This document shows, piece after piece, positions 6,325 to 14,881 of a stretch of 64,000 nt of DNA (positions within the stretch are counted from its first letter, which is position 1; each line of letters begins with the position of its first letter). The stretch covers positions 1-64,000 of the forward strand of contig NZ_MBFG01000005.1 of assembly GCF_001696685.1 (NCBI RefSeq), in the 5' to 3' direction. The notes below the pieces were generated by a model. It did no database searches. It saw nothing but the letters and a program-made list of their open reading frames with translations, and was not told the origin of the DNA. The position numbers were made by a program, and so were the translations under genes. Source of the DNA: Nosocomiicoccus ampullae. GTDB lineage: Bacteria; Bacillota; Bacilli; Staphylococcales; Salinicoccaceae.

Positions 6325-6927
6325 TTATCTTGAATAGTACTCAACGATTAATTGTTCGTTGATTTCAGCTGATAATTCGCTACGTTCTGGTTGACGTACG
6401 AATGTACCTTCTAATTTATCAGCGTCAAAGTTTAGATATTCAGGAACAAAGTTGTTGAATTCGATAGCTTCTTCGATGATGTTTAATTTTTGTGATTTTT
6501 CACGTACAGCAACTGTTTCACCTGGTGAAAGCTGGTAAGACGGGATGTCTAATACTTTACCGTTAACAGTGATGTGTCCGTGGTTTACTAATTGACGTGC
6601 TTGACGTTGTGTTTTAGCTAAACCTAAACGTAATACTACGTTGTCTAAACGTGAAGCAAGTAAGATCATGAAGTTTTCACCGTGAATACCAGGCATTTTA
6701 CCTGCACGATCGAATAATGTACGGAATTGACGTTCGTTAATTCCATGCATGTAACGAAGCTTTTGCTTCTCTTTTAATTGTAAACCGTATTCTGAGAGTT
6801 TAACTCTTTGGTTTGGTCCATGTTGACCTGGAGCGTATGGACGCTTTTCTAATTCTTTACCTGTGCCTGATAATGAAATACCTAGGCGACGTGACTTCTT
6901 CCAAGTCGATCCTGTATAACGAGCCAT
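6325..6927 (-). CDS. rpsD: 30S ribosomal protein S4
   Basis: Primary 16S rRNA-binding protein that nucleates assembly of the 30S body. 200 aa, the normal bacterial length. The N-terminus is [20 protein letters not shown], followed by the helical domain and an S4 RNA-binding domain around residues 90-150 ([27 protein letters not shown]). The start at 6927 is fixed by GGAGG upstream and the conserved N-terminus; an upstream in-frame ATG at 6972 is not used. Transcribed alone from a strong promoter through a long structured leader, as in Bacillus subtilis, where S4 represses its own synthesis. Confidence 0.98.
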   Translation of the reverse strand: MARYTGSTWKKSRRLGISLSGTGKELEKRPYAPGQHGPNQRVKLSEYGLQLKEKQKLRYMHGINERQFRTLFDRAGKMPGIHGENFMILLASRLDNVVLRLGLAKTQRQARQLVNHGHITVNGKVLDIPSYQLSPGETVAVREKSQKLNIIEEAIEFNNFVPEYLNFDADKLEGTFVRQPERSELSAEINEQLIVEYYSR

Positions 6928-7110
6928 TATTGACTCCTCCTTAATGATATATTTATATGCAAATAACATCATAAGGGGTAGTTACTTCTATGGATATGTG
7001 ATTCAAAGTGTCTTCGCCTCATAGCATTGGTTACACAACACATCGCAACCGCTAATCACATAAGGTCATAGAATAAATACCTGCTACTTATATTGTTCAT
7101 TTACACAATT
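6928..7110 (-). promoter_or_regulatory. rpsD 5' leader, probable S4 autoregulatory RNA
   Basis: About 180 nt of untranslated leader. The strand reads ATGTGATT at 7061-7054 and its perfect complement AATCACAT at 7002-6995, closing a branched domain that contains GGTT/AACC. In Bacillus subtilis S4 binds its own leader and lowers expression; that the same happens here is inferred from position and structure. Confidence 0.55.
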
Positions 7111-7114
7111 TATT

Positions 7115-7143
7115 ATATTACTTGAATCTCTACGTTTTGTCAA
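7115..7143 (-). promoter_or_regulatory. rpsD promoter
   Basis: TTGACA (7143-7138), 17-bp spacer, TAATAT (7120-7115). A perfect -35, only 12 bp from the stop of the upstream msrC-type gene. Confidence 0.75.
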
Positions 7144-7154
7144 CAGTTTATCGA

Positions 7155-7625
7155 TTATAAATACTTTTTAATTATCTCTACGACTTCGATTAAACCAACG
7201 CGGTCTTCTTCATCGAATCGTTCATAAATCGGTGCATCGATATCTAACACTCCGATTCCTTTATCGTCTTTATAGATCGGTAATACGATTTCTGATTTAC
7301 TACGAGCGTCACACGCGATATGGCCTGGGAATTCTTCGACGTTATCAACGATAAATACGTCGTTACCTCTATAAGCAGTTCCACAAACACCTTTACCAAC
7401 TTCAATAGTCGTACATGCAGGTTTTCCTTGGAACGGACCAAGGATGAGTTTTTCTAGTTCTTCATCGTATAAATAAAACCCGACCCAGTTAATATCTTTT
7501 AGAAAGTAGTTAAGTAGTGCAGAAGCATTTGCCAAATTAGCAGTTATGTTTAAATTTTCCTCAAGTAATGCATCGAGTGCTCCGTGTAGTTCTGAATAGT
7601 TTTTAAGCTGAATATCATCAAACAT
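7155..7625 (-). CDS. Free methionine-(R)-sulfoxide reductase, GAF domain
   Basis: Reduces free Met-R-sulfoxide using thioredoxin, an oxidative-damage repair enzyme of the cytosol. A single GAF domain fills the 156 residues. The three conserved cysteines of the fRMsr family are visible: Cys71 (PACTTI), Cys81 (GVCGTA) and Cys105 (HIACDA). Start at 7625 because AGGAGG precedes it; a longer frame to 7691 would run through the promoter. Same order (rpsD, fRMsr, ezrA divergent) is found in staphylococci. Confidence 0.9.
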   Translation of the reverse strand: MFDDIQLKNYSELHGALDALLEENLNITANLANASALLNYFLKDINWVGFYLYDEELEKLILGPFQGKPACTTIEVGKGVCGTAYRGNDVFIVDNVEEFPGHIACDARSKSEIVLPIYKDDKGIGVLDIDAPIYERFDEEDRVGLIEVVEIIKKYL

Positions 7626-7662
7626 TGTATGTCCTCCTAAAGTAACTGTTACATTTTTAAAA

Positions 7663-7691
7663 ATTATACTGTTTATTGTTTTTTCTTTCAA
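7663..7691 (-). promoter_or_regulatory. Promoter of the fRMsr gene
   Basis: TTGAAA (7691-7686), 17-bp spacer, TATAAT (7668-7663) on the minus strand, about 40 bp before the start codon. Confidence 0.7.
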
Positions 7692-7734
7692 AGAATTAGT
7701 CTATAATTGATAATAAGTTGAGGAGGGTAATTGT

Positions 7735-9429
7735 ATGTGGGTTTACATTTTAATTGGACTGATTATCCTTGTTATTATAGTAATCGGATTACTGTTGTTT
7801 TTAAGAAAATCAAAACTTGAAGAAGTACAGAAAGAAGAAGCACGATTACAAGATGTAATTCAATTACCATTTCATTTAGATTTAGAAAAATTAAAAACAT
7901 ACAATCTACATGGAGAGGCAAAAGAATTATACGAACACTTGGATGAGAGATGGAAAGATGCGTTATCCAACAATAAGACGCATGCAGAAAGCAATTTTAA
8001 AGCTGCAAATGAAAATTTAAAGAAATTTAAATTTAGTGATAGTAAAAAGAACGAAGATAATGCCGTTCAACATATCGGTAATATCGAGACTACATATGAT
8101 GCGTTAACAGTTGAAATTAACGACTTTATGAAACAAAATGATGAGAGCAAAGAGTTATATGAAGAGTCGGTTACGCTTCAAAGAGAAGCAAACCGTGACG
8201 TTTTAGCAGATGGCCATAAATTCGGTGACTCGAGAAAACCATTAGAATCGTTAATCAACTCATATGAACCAGAACTAGAGAAGTACAACACACTCATCGA
8301 TGAGGGGAATTACAATAACGCACACGATCATATCGTAGAAATTCACGAAGAACTTACGAATTTAAAAGAGAGTATGGAGAAAATCCCTGCGCTTATTAAA
8401 GAAGTTCAAAAAGACTTACCAACACAATTTCAAGAAGTCCGTTATGGTTGTAGAGAGTTAAGATTAGACGGATATGATTTAGAGCATATCAAAGTCGATA
8501 CGACGCTATCACGCTTACGTACAGAATTAAATTTAATCGAGCCTAAAATTGCAAAACTAGAATTAGAAGAAGCGGAAGAAGATTTAGAACGTATTCACAG
8601 CGAACTCGATGATATGTATGACTTAATTGAACACGAAGTCGAAGCGAAAATTAAGTTCGATGATTTACGTGACAAAGTGAGTGATATGCTGTTTAAAGCG
8701 AAAGACACAAACATGTCATTACGTACTGAAATTAACTTTATTAAAGATGCATATTATATTAATGATAGAGAAATTCAAACAATTCATAAATATGAATACG
8801 AAATCGAAGATCTCGTTACGATGTATGCAGATATTGAGTCTGAAGTTAATAAAAATACGACGCGCTATAGTCAGATTATCGATAACTTAGAACACATCGA
8901 TCATACGATTGAAGATATTAATGACAAGCAAGAAGATGTACTAGATTACTTACAGTCGTTAAAATACGATGAAGAGGAAGCAATCGATAATACGAACTTA
9001 ATCGATGACAAAAAAGAAGAAGTCATGCATAGATTAACGACGTCAAACCTTGTGAGAATTCCAGAGCAGTTTATCGTTATGAAGCATGAACTCGATAACG
9101 AAGTGAAAGAAATCGATAGATATCTTGAACGTCGTCCGTTAAATGTGCGTTACATTAAAGAGAAAGTCGATAAAGCAGTCATTTTATTAAACAACTTCGA
9201 GCAAGAAGCATATGAAGTGATTCATGACTCTGAACTGTCTGAGTTAATTATTCAATACGCAAACCGTTATCGTAAAGATAACAGTACATTAGACGGTGAA
9301 ATTGAAGAAGCGACGCGTTTATTCAATGAAAATAGATATAAACGTGCACTTCAAATTGCAGAACATGCATTACGAGAAGTTGATGAAGATGCAGTAAAAC
9401 GTATCATCGACTCATATGAAAACAGATAA
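7735..9429 (+). CDS. ezrA: Septation ring formation regulator EzrA
   Basis: Membrane-anchored negative regulator of FtsZ ring assembly that also links division to wall synthesis. 564 aa, the usual length. One N-terminal membrane helix (about residues 3-23) with the rest cytosolic, then spectrin-like three-helix repeats rich in Glu, Lys and Asp. Near the C-terminus QYANRYRKDN corresponds to the conserved QNR patch needed for septal localisation. AGGAGGG precedes the ATG, and TATAAT lies at 7702-7707. Monocistronic, ending in its own terminator. Confidence 0.96.
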   Translation: MWVYILIGLIILVIIVIGLLLFLRKSKLEEVQKEEARLQDVIQLPFHLDLEKLKTYNLHGEAKELYEHLDERWKDALSNNKTHAESNFKAANENLKKFKFSDSKKNEDNAVQHIGNIETTYDALTVEINDFMKQNDESKELYEESVTLQREANRDVLADGHKFGDSRKPLESLINSYEPELEKYNTLIDEGNYNNAHDHIVEIHEELTNLKESMEKIPALIKEVQKDLPTQFQEVRYGCRELRLDGYDLEHIKVDTTLSRLRTELNLIEPKIAKLELEEAEEDLERIHSELDDMYDLIEHEVEAKIKFDDLRDKVSDMLFKAKDTNMSLRTEINFIKDAYYINDREIQTIHKYEYEIEDLVTMYADIESEVNKNTTRYSQIIDNLEHIDHTIEDINDKQEDVLDYLQSLKYDEEEAIDNTNLIDDKKEEVMHRLTTSNLVRIPEQFIVMKHELDNEVKEIDRYLERRPLNVRYIKEKVDKAVILLNNFEQEAYEVIHDSELSELIIQYANRYRKDNSTLDGEIEEATRLFNENRYKRALQIAEHALREVDEDAVKRIIDSYENR

Positions 9430-9430
9430 G

Positions 9431-9460
9431 AGACTTAGGAGCATTCCTAAGTCTTTTTTA
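9431..9460 (+). terminator. ezrA terminator
   Basis: AGACTTAGGA, loop GCAT, TCCTAAGTCT, then TTTTTA. Confidence 0.9.
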
Positions 9461-9478
9461 TGGTAGGTGAAGGAAACA

Positions 9479-10606
9479 ATGATTTATTTTGACAACGCAG
9501 CAACGACGCGTCCATTAGACGACGTCCTACAGACGTATGACACGGTAAATCGAAAATATTTTTATAATACAGCAAGTTTAAGTAAAGGTGGACAAGAAGC
9601 GAGAAAGCTTCTTGAAGCTTCTAGAACACAGATCAAGCAACTATTTAAATTAAATGATTACGACTTACTATTTACTTCTGGAGCCACAGAAAGTAATAAC
9701 ATCGTGATTCAAAGCGTCATTAAAAAGAAAAAACAATTCGGTCGAACGGTGCTCGTTTCAGAACTAGAACATCCGAGTGTTATCGAAGTACTGAGACATA
9801 TTGATGGGATCGAATTAGTATTTATTGATACGACACCGGAGGGAATCATTGATATCAAAGATTTACAAGAAAAGATGTCGGATGATGTAATCTTTGTATC
9901 GGTTATTGCAGTTAACAATATTATCGGGAGTATTCAACCGATCGAGAAAATTGTTGACGTCATCAAGCAATATAACAGAGCATTTTTACATGTCGATGCA
10001 ACCCAAGCTGTCGGTAAGGTAAATATCGATTATCGCGGGGTGGATGCTGTGTCGTTTTCAGCGCATAAGTTTTATGGCGTTAAAGGTGTAGGTGGATTAT
10101 TTGTTAAAAATATTGCGCAGTTAAATCCAGTGATGTACGGTGGCGGACATGAATATAACGTGAGAAGTGGTACGATAAACTTACCTGGTATCGCGTCTAC
10201 TGCGAAAGCAATACGTTTATCTTTTGAAACGATGGAAGATACGTATAATAAGTTGAATTCGTTTAACGATAAAATACGTGAGGCGCTTCGACAATATGAA
10301 GGGGTATATACCCAGCCTAAACATGTACCACATTATATTAACCTGTCGATTACAGGCGCTAAAGGTGAAGTCATTGTGAACGCACTGAGTAAACGTGATA
10401 TTTATGTATCTACAACGAGTGCATGTGCGTCACAACGTAACGCACCGAACGAAACACTCATCGCGATGGGAAATCCGTTACGTGTGATTGAAGGAAGTAT
10501 CCGTCTTACGATGGGACAGTATACGACTGAAAGTGAAATAGATACGTTTATAAAAGTATTTGATGAAATATATAAAGAATTAGGAGATGTCATCGTTGAA
10601 ATATGA
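9479..10606 (+). CDS. nifZ: Cysteine desulfurase NifZ/NifS-like, partner of ThiI
   Basis: PLP enzyme that takes sulfur from cysteine to a persulfide and passes it to ThiI for 4-thiouridine in tRNA. 375 aa. SGATESNN binds PLP phosphate, HVDATQAVGK and SAHKFYG hold the PLP Asp, Gln and Lys197, and the flexible loop ACASQ carries the catalytic Cys. The ATG at 9479 fits GGTGAAGG spacing better than a GTG 12 bases earlier. The downstream thiI overlaps its end, so the pair is translationally coupled, as in Bacillus subtilis. Confidence 0.93.
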   Translation: MIYFDNAATTRPLDDVLQTYDTVNRKYFYNTASLSKGGQEARKLLEASRTQIKQLFKLNDYDLLFTSGATESNNIVIQSVIKKKKQFGRTVLVSELEHPSVIEVLRHIDGIELVFIDTTPEGIIDIKDLQEKMSDDVIFVSVIAVNNIIGSIQPIEKIVDVIKQYNRAFLHVDATQAVGKVNIDYRGVDAVSFSAHKFYGVKGVGGLFVKNIAQLNPVMYGGGHEYNVRSGTINLPGIASTAKAIRLSFETMEDTYNKLNSFNDKIREALRQYEGVYTQPKHVPHYINLSITGAKGEVIVNALSKRDIYVSTTSACASQRNAPNETLIAMGNPLRVIEGSIRLTMGQYTTESEIDTFIKVFDEIYKELGDVIVEI

Positions 10607-11792
10607 TTTACTACTTGTTCGTTACGGCGAACTTACGTTAAAAAAGAAAAATAGAAAGATGTTTATCGGTAAATTAGTGTCGCAAATCGAACGTGCTTTA
10701 GAAGGACTTGACATCGTTATCCGTGCGAATAGAGATAGAATGTACATCGATCTAGAAAATGAAGATGCATATGAAGTCATCAATCGATTAAAACATGTGA
10801 ACGGAATATTAAGCATGTCGCCAATTATTCGTCTTGAAAAAACGGATGAAGCGATGAAAGAAAATGCATTACTATTAGAGTCAACATTTAAAGAGGGCGA
10901 TACATTTAAAGTTGAAGTAAAACGTATCGACAAAGCGTACCATTTAAAGACACATGAAATTCAGCAGTTAATCGGTGGTTACGTCGTAAAAGAAACAAAT
11001 CGATCAGTGAATATAAAACATCCAGATCATACGATTATGATAGAAATTCGTTATGACGGAATTTATATGTACAGTGAAGTGTATGACGGGGTCGGTGGAT
11101 TACCACTTGGAACAGGTGGTAAAACTGTTTTAATGCTTTCTGGTGGAATCGATAGCCCAGTCGCTGGATTTGAGATTATGCGTAGAGGTGTTGAAATTGA
11201 AGCAATTCACTTTTTCTCTCCACCGTATACGAGTGAGCAGTCGTTAGAAAAGGTAAAAACACTTGTAGATATTTTGGCCGATAAAACCGGTGTCGATATT
11301 AAAATGCATATCGTACCATTTACAAATATTCAAACGACTATTTACGATAAAATACCTGATGGATATTCGATGACGACAACGAGACGTATTATGTTAATCA
11401 TCGCAGAACGTCTCGCACGTAAAATCGGTGCGGAAGCGGTCGTAAATGGAGAGAATATTGGACAAGTTGCATCGCAAACATTAACGAGTATGAATACGAT
11501 TAATGCAGTGACAAATTTCCCAGTACTACGACCATTACTCACATATGAAAAGAATGAAATTATACAAAAAGCTGTGAATTACGGCACGTATGAAACTTCA
11601 ATATTACCGTTTGAAGATTGTTGTACTATTTTTAAACCAAAACAACCGAAGACATCACCAAATTTAGATACGGTCATAAAATATGAATCTAATGTCGACT
11701 TTGAACTACTCATCGAAGATGCGTTAAATCAAATCACAACATACACATCAAAAAACGAACAAGAATCTACAGAATTTGAGGATTTACTGTAA
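10596..11792 (+). CDS. thiI: tRNA 4-thiouridine synthase ThiI
   Basis: Adenylates U8 of tRNA and inserts sulfur delivered by the desulfurase. 398 aa. Ferredoxin-like N-terminal domain, THUMP RNA-binding domain (about 60-165), then a PP-loop pyrophosphatase domain with LMLSGGIDSP and the conserved Cys in FEDCC. The rhodanese domain of enteric ThiI is absent, the normal Gram-positive form. The TTG at 10596 is chosen: TAGGAG ends 9 bases before it, whereas the ATG at 10587 abuts the ribosome site. It overlaps nifZ by 11 bp. Confidence 0.93.
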   Translation: MKYDLLLVRYGELTLKKKNRKMFIGKLVSQIERALEGLDIVIRANRDRMYIDLENEDAYEVINRLKHVNGILSMSPIIRLEKTDEAMKENALLLESTFKEGDTFKVEVKRIDKAYHLKTHEIQQLIGGYVVKETNRSVNIKHPDHTIMIEIRYDGIYMYSEVYDGVGGLPLGTGGKTVLMLSGGIDSPVAGFEIMRRGVEIEAIHFFSPPYTSEQSLEKVKTLVDILADKTGVDIKMHIVPFTNIQTTIYDKIPDGYSMTTTRRIMLIIAERLARKIGAEAVVNGENIGQVASQTLTSMNTINAVTNFPVLRPLLTYEKNEIIQKAVNYGTYETSILPFEDCCTIFKPKQPKTSPNLDTVIKYESNVDFELLIEDALNQITTYTSKNEQESTEFEDLL

Positions 11793-11839
11793 TACACTGT
11801 GTTATACTAACTCATACAGATATTAAAGGAGATGAACTT

Positions 11840-12841
11840 ATGAAACGAACGATTGCATTAGTCGCAGCAATTGCCTTACTGATTTCAGGCGTTGTAATGA
11901 GCGTATTTAATGTATTCCAAAAAGATCAATTTGAAGACTTATTTAGTAGTCTTGTAGATGATTCACCTGTTAGCGTTATTGAAGAAGGTGACCCGTCAAA
12001 TAGAATCGCGGTCATTAGTGTAGATGGCGTCATTCAAGATACACCGCAAGGTAGCGGATTATTTTCTGGAGTAGCGGGTTATAATCATCGTTTAACAGTT
12101 GATGCTTTAAAAGAAATTATTGAAGATGATTCAGTGAAAGCAATTTTACTTGACGTAAATTCACCAGGTGGTGGAGTATTTGAAAGTGCTGAAGTATACA
12201 AGTACTTAAAAATCGCAAAAGATAAAGGGAAAATTATCTACAGCTCAATGGGTAACATGGCAGCAAGTGGTGGATATTATGTCTCAGCACCTGCAAATAA
12301 AATTTACGCAAGTAACGAAACGATCACTGGTTCGATCGGCGTAATTATGCAAAGTATCGATTACAGTGAGCTTGCTGAAAAATACGGCGTAAAGTTTAAC
12401 ACATATACATCAGGCGATATGAAAGACATGTTATCAGGAGCAAAAACTCCATCTAAAGAAGAAAAAGAATACGTTCAGCACATGGTAGATACGATGTTTG
12501 ATGAGTTCGTAAAAGTTGTTGCTGAAGGGCGTAACATGAGTGAAGAAGAAGTACGTAAATTAGCAGATGGACGTGTATATCTTGGAAGTGATGCCATTGA
12601 CAACGGACTTGTAGATGAGATTGGATACTTTGATGACGCGCTCGCTGATTTAAAAGAAGAGATTGGTTCAGACAATCCACAGGTTTATACGTATGGTTAT
12701 GGTTCAGGTCGTTTTTCAATGTTCAATTTTAACGGACCGAGCATCGTGAAACAATTATTTAACGATTCAGATGCGTTAATCGTTGAAAACTTAATCAATA
12801 AACGCCAAGGTCCAAAACCGATGTACTTATATGATGAGTAA
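11840..12841 (+). CDS. sppA: Signal peptide peptidase SppA
   Basis: Membrane serine protease that degrades cleaved signal peptides. 333 aa, short Gram-positive form. One N-terminal anchor (about residues 4-23), then a ClpP/crotonase-like fold. Family chemistry is a Ser-Lys dyad: Ser143 in MAASGGYY and Lys195 in SGDMKD are in the expected places. AAAGGAG precedes the ATG; a TATACT box in the gap after thiI may be its promoter. The RDD gene follows 11 bp later, as sppA-yteJ in Bacillus subtilis. Confidence 0.95.
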   Translation: MKRTIALVAAIALLISGVVMSVFNVFQKDQFEDLFSSLVDDSPVSVIEEGDPSNRIAVISVDGVIQDTPQGSGLFSGVAGYNHRLTVDALKEIIEDDSVKAILLDVNSPGGGVFESAEVYKYLKIAKDKGKIIYSSMGNMAASGGYYVSAPANKIYASNETITGSIGVIMQSIDYSELAEKYGVKFNTYTSGDMKDMLSGAKTPSKEEKEYVQHMVDTMFDEFVKVVAEGRNMSEEEVRKLADGRVYLGSDAIDNGLVDEIGYFDDALADLKEEIGSDNPQVYTYGYGSGRFSMFNFNGPSIVKQLFNDSDALIVENLINKRQGPKPMYLYDE

Positions 12842-12852
12842 GGAGTGAGATT

Positions 12853-13362
12853 ATGAAAAGAGAAACAGTGATCTTGCAAAAAGAAATGGGTTACCCTGTT
12901 GCAGATACGTTAATACGTCTCCTCGCATATATCGTTGATCTCATCGTCTTATGGTCGGTACGCCAAATCGCAATTATTCCGATTTTAACGATGCTAGGCG
13001 TCATGAATCAAAATGTTATTTTTGATGCAATTCCAATACGCAGCATTATCGTAGCGGTCGTATTTTTCCTTTACTTCGTTTTAATGACATATTTCTTTGG
13101 CCAAACGTTAGGAAAAATGATTTTCGGTATTCGTGTTGTTTCAAGTAAAGGGTACGAGTTAACATTTGCTCAAGTATTATATCGAGAACTTATCGGTCGA
13201 TATATTACGCAAGCATTATTAAACCTACCGTACTTAATGATTTTATTTAACGAAAATCGAATGGGACTTCATGATTTTATCGGAGACACATTAGTTGTAA
13301 ACTCAAAAGAGGTTGAATATACTGTGGATGTAGAGACTAATAGAAAAGAAGGGCTGGTTTAA
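12853..13362 (+). CDS. RDD-family membrane protein (YteJ-like)
   Basis: 169 aa, with three to four membrane helices (about 25-45, 58-82, 115-135). RLLAYIVDLIVLW contains the Arg and Asp that name the RDD family, and LHDFIGDTLVV the C-terminal Asp. Function is not established; some members act in ion transport or membrane-stress tolerance. Cotranscribed with sppA upstream, and only 3 bp before tpx. Confidence 0.88.
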   Translation: MKRETVILQKEMGYPVADTLIRLLAYIVDLIVLWSVRQIAIIPILTMLGVMNQNVIFDAIPIRSIIVAVVFFLYFVLMTYFFGQTLGKMIFGIRVVSSKGYELTFAQVLYRELIGRYITQALLNLPYLMILFNENRMGLHDFIGDTLVVNSKEVEYTVDVETNRKEGLV

Positions 13363-13365
13363 TTT

Positions 13366-13866
13366 ATGACGACAATTACTTTTGGTGGAAATGAAGTTAA
13401 ATTAGACGGAAAAGCTGTTGAAGTTGGTCAACATATCGATAGTTTTAATGTCGTGAATAGCGAATTAAAAGATGTAGAACCGTTAAAAGAATATGCAGGT
13501 ACAAAAAAGCTGATTAGTGTTGTACCATCTCTTGATACAGGAGTTTGCCAAGTTCAAACGAAAACATTTTATAATAAAGCAGCAGATGTTGAAAACACAC
13601 AGTTAATTACAATTTCAAACGACTTACCATTCGCTCAAAAACGTTTTTGTGCAGATGAAGGTATCGAAAATGCAGTGACTTTTTCAGATCATAAAGATCT
13701 ATCATTTGCGAAACAATTCGGTACGCTAATGCCACATTTACGTTTACAAGCGAGAAGTGTATTCGTATTAGACGAAGACGATAATGTTGTCTACGTAGAA
13801 TACGTACCTGAAGGTACAAACGAACCAGATTATGACAAAGCAATTGACGCTTTAAAAAATATTTAA
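13366..13866 (+). CDS. tpx: Thiol peroxidase, atypical 2-Cys peroxiredoxin
   Basis: Reduces hydroperoxides with thioredoxin as electron donor. 166 aa, full length. Peroxidatic Cys61 lies in SLDTGVCQVQT and resolving Cys95 in KRFCADEGIENA, the spacing of Tpx. Last gene of the sppA-yteJ-tpx run, closed by a terminator. Confidence 0.97.
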   Translation: MTTITFGGNEVKLDGKAVEVGQHIDSFNVVNSELKDVEPLKEYAGTKKLISVVPSLDTGVCQVQTKTFYNKAADVENTQLITISNDLPFAQKRFCADEGIENAVTFSDHKDLSFAKQFGTLMPHLRLQARSVFVLDEDDNVVYVEYVPEGTNEPDYDKAIDALKNI

Positions 13867-13880
13867 TCAATTGTTATAAT

Positions 13881-13914
13881 AGGGCTATTCGAAAGAATAG
13901 TCCTTATTTTTTTT
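13881..13914 (+). terminator. tpx terminator
   Basis: AGGGCTATTC, loop GAAA, GAATAGTCCT, then TATTTTTTTT. Confidence 0.85.
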
Positions 13915-13930
13915 AGAGGTGAACTTTTTA

Positions 13931-14815
13931 ATGGAACTCAGTAATTTAGAAAAAATATACGAAGCATTAGTAAATAAAACAGATGATATTCATGAACATA
14001 CTGGCTTATCGCGAATAGAATCATTGTCTCAAGCATTATTAGAAGTAGACGTAACAGGTACAAAAATAGAGAAGCGAAAAGCATTTCAGTTTGCTTATTT
14101 AAAGCAGTTAAAAGAAGAGCAAGTACAACCGAACCATCAACTGACTCCAGACGTCATCGGGTACACAATCGGGTATATCGGTAACGTACTAAATGAAAAT
14201 AGTAGCGGTTCGGTGTTAGATGTCGGGAGTGGATCTGGCCATTTATCGATGACGTTAAGTGAGTTAAATTCAGAATTACAGTTAAACGGTGTCGAAATCG
14301 ATCCAACGCTCGCTGAGTTAAATGCAAATCTATGTGAGTTTTTAGAGACACATATGAAGATATATCCACAAAATATTATCGAACAAAACTTTATCGAGCC
14401 AGTTGATTTAGTCGTTGGAGATTTACCCGTCGGTTTTTATCCGGTAGAGGTTGAAGGGTATACGACAGCGTTTAAAGAAGGTAAAAGCTTTGCGCATCTT
14501 TTAATGATTGAAGCGGGGATGAATAAAGCAAAAGAAGACGGAATCGGTATTTTTACAGTACCTTCTAACATCCTAACCGAAAATCAAGAAACGTTTAAAA
14601 CGTATATAAAAGAAGATGTGACGTTACTCATGTTCTTAAACTTACCGAAGACTATTTTTAAAGACGAAAAAAGTCAAAAGTCGTTAATCGTTCTGAAAAA
14701 AGGGCACGTGGCATTAAATAATAAAGATGTTTTAATCGGAGATATCCCTGATTTTAAAAACAAAGACAGTATGAAACAATTTTTATCAACAGTTGAAGCG
14801 TGGCATGAAAAATAA
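13931..14815 (+). CDS. Class I SAM-dependent methyltransferase, YtxK-like
   Basis: 294 aa. Helical N-terminal domain (about 1-100), then a Rossmann methyltransferase core with the SAM motif VLDVGSGSGHLS and, in place of the NPPY of N6-adenine methylases, DLPVGFYP. Resembles YtxK, which follows tpx in Bacillus subtilis and staphylococci; the substrate is unknown and no restriction partner is present. The ATG at 13931 is preferred because the GTG at 13919 lies within the AGAGGTG ribosome site. The neighbour expected next, ackA, is absent. Confidence 0.88.
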   Translation: MELSNLEKIYEALVNKTDDIHEHTGLSRIESLSQALLEVDVTGTKIEKRKAFQFAYLKQLKEEQVQPNHQLTPDVIGYTIGYIGNVLNENSSGSVLDVGSGSGHLSMTLSELNSELQLNGVEIDPTLAELNANLCEFLETHMKIYPQNIIEQNFIEPVDLVVGDLPVGFYPVEVEGYTTAFKEGKSFAHLLMIEAGMNKAKEDGIGIFTVPSNILTENQETFKTYIKEDVTLLMFLNLPKTIFKDEKSQKSLIVLKKGHVALNNKDVLIGDIPDFKNKDSMKQFLSTVEAWHEK

Positions 14816-14821
14816 TCAGAT

Positions 14822-14850
14822 GTTTGTTTAAATGACTAAACGGATAGAAT
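14822..14850 (+). promoter_or_regulatory. Possible SigB-type or SigA promoter before the aldehyde dehydrogenase
   Basis: GTTT at 14822-14825 and GGATAG at 14842-14847, 16 bp apart, approximate the SigB pattern; TAGAAT at 14845-14850 is an alternative SigA -10. Neither has a convincing partner box. Confidence 0.3.
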
Positions 14851-14881
14851 AGTAATACAAACCTTAAGGAGGGTTTATGAA

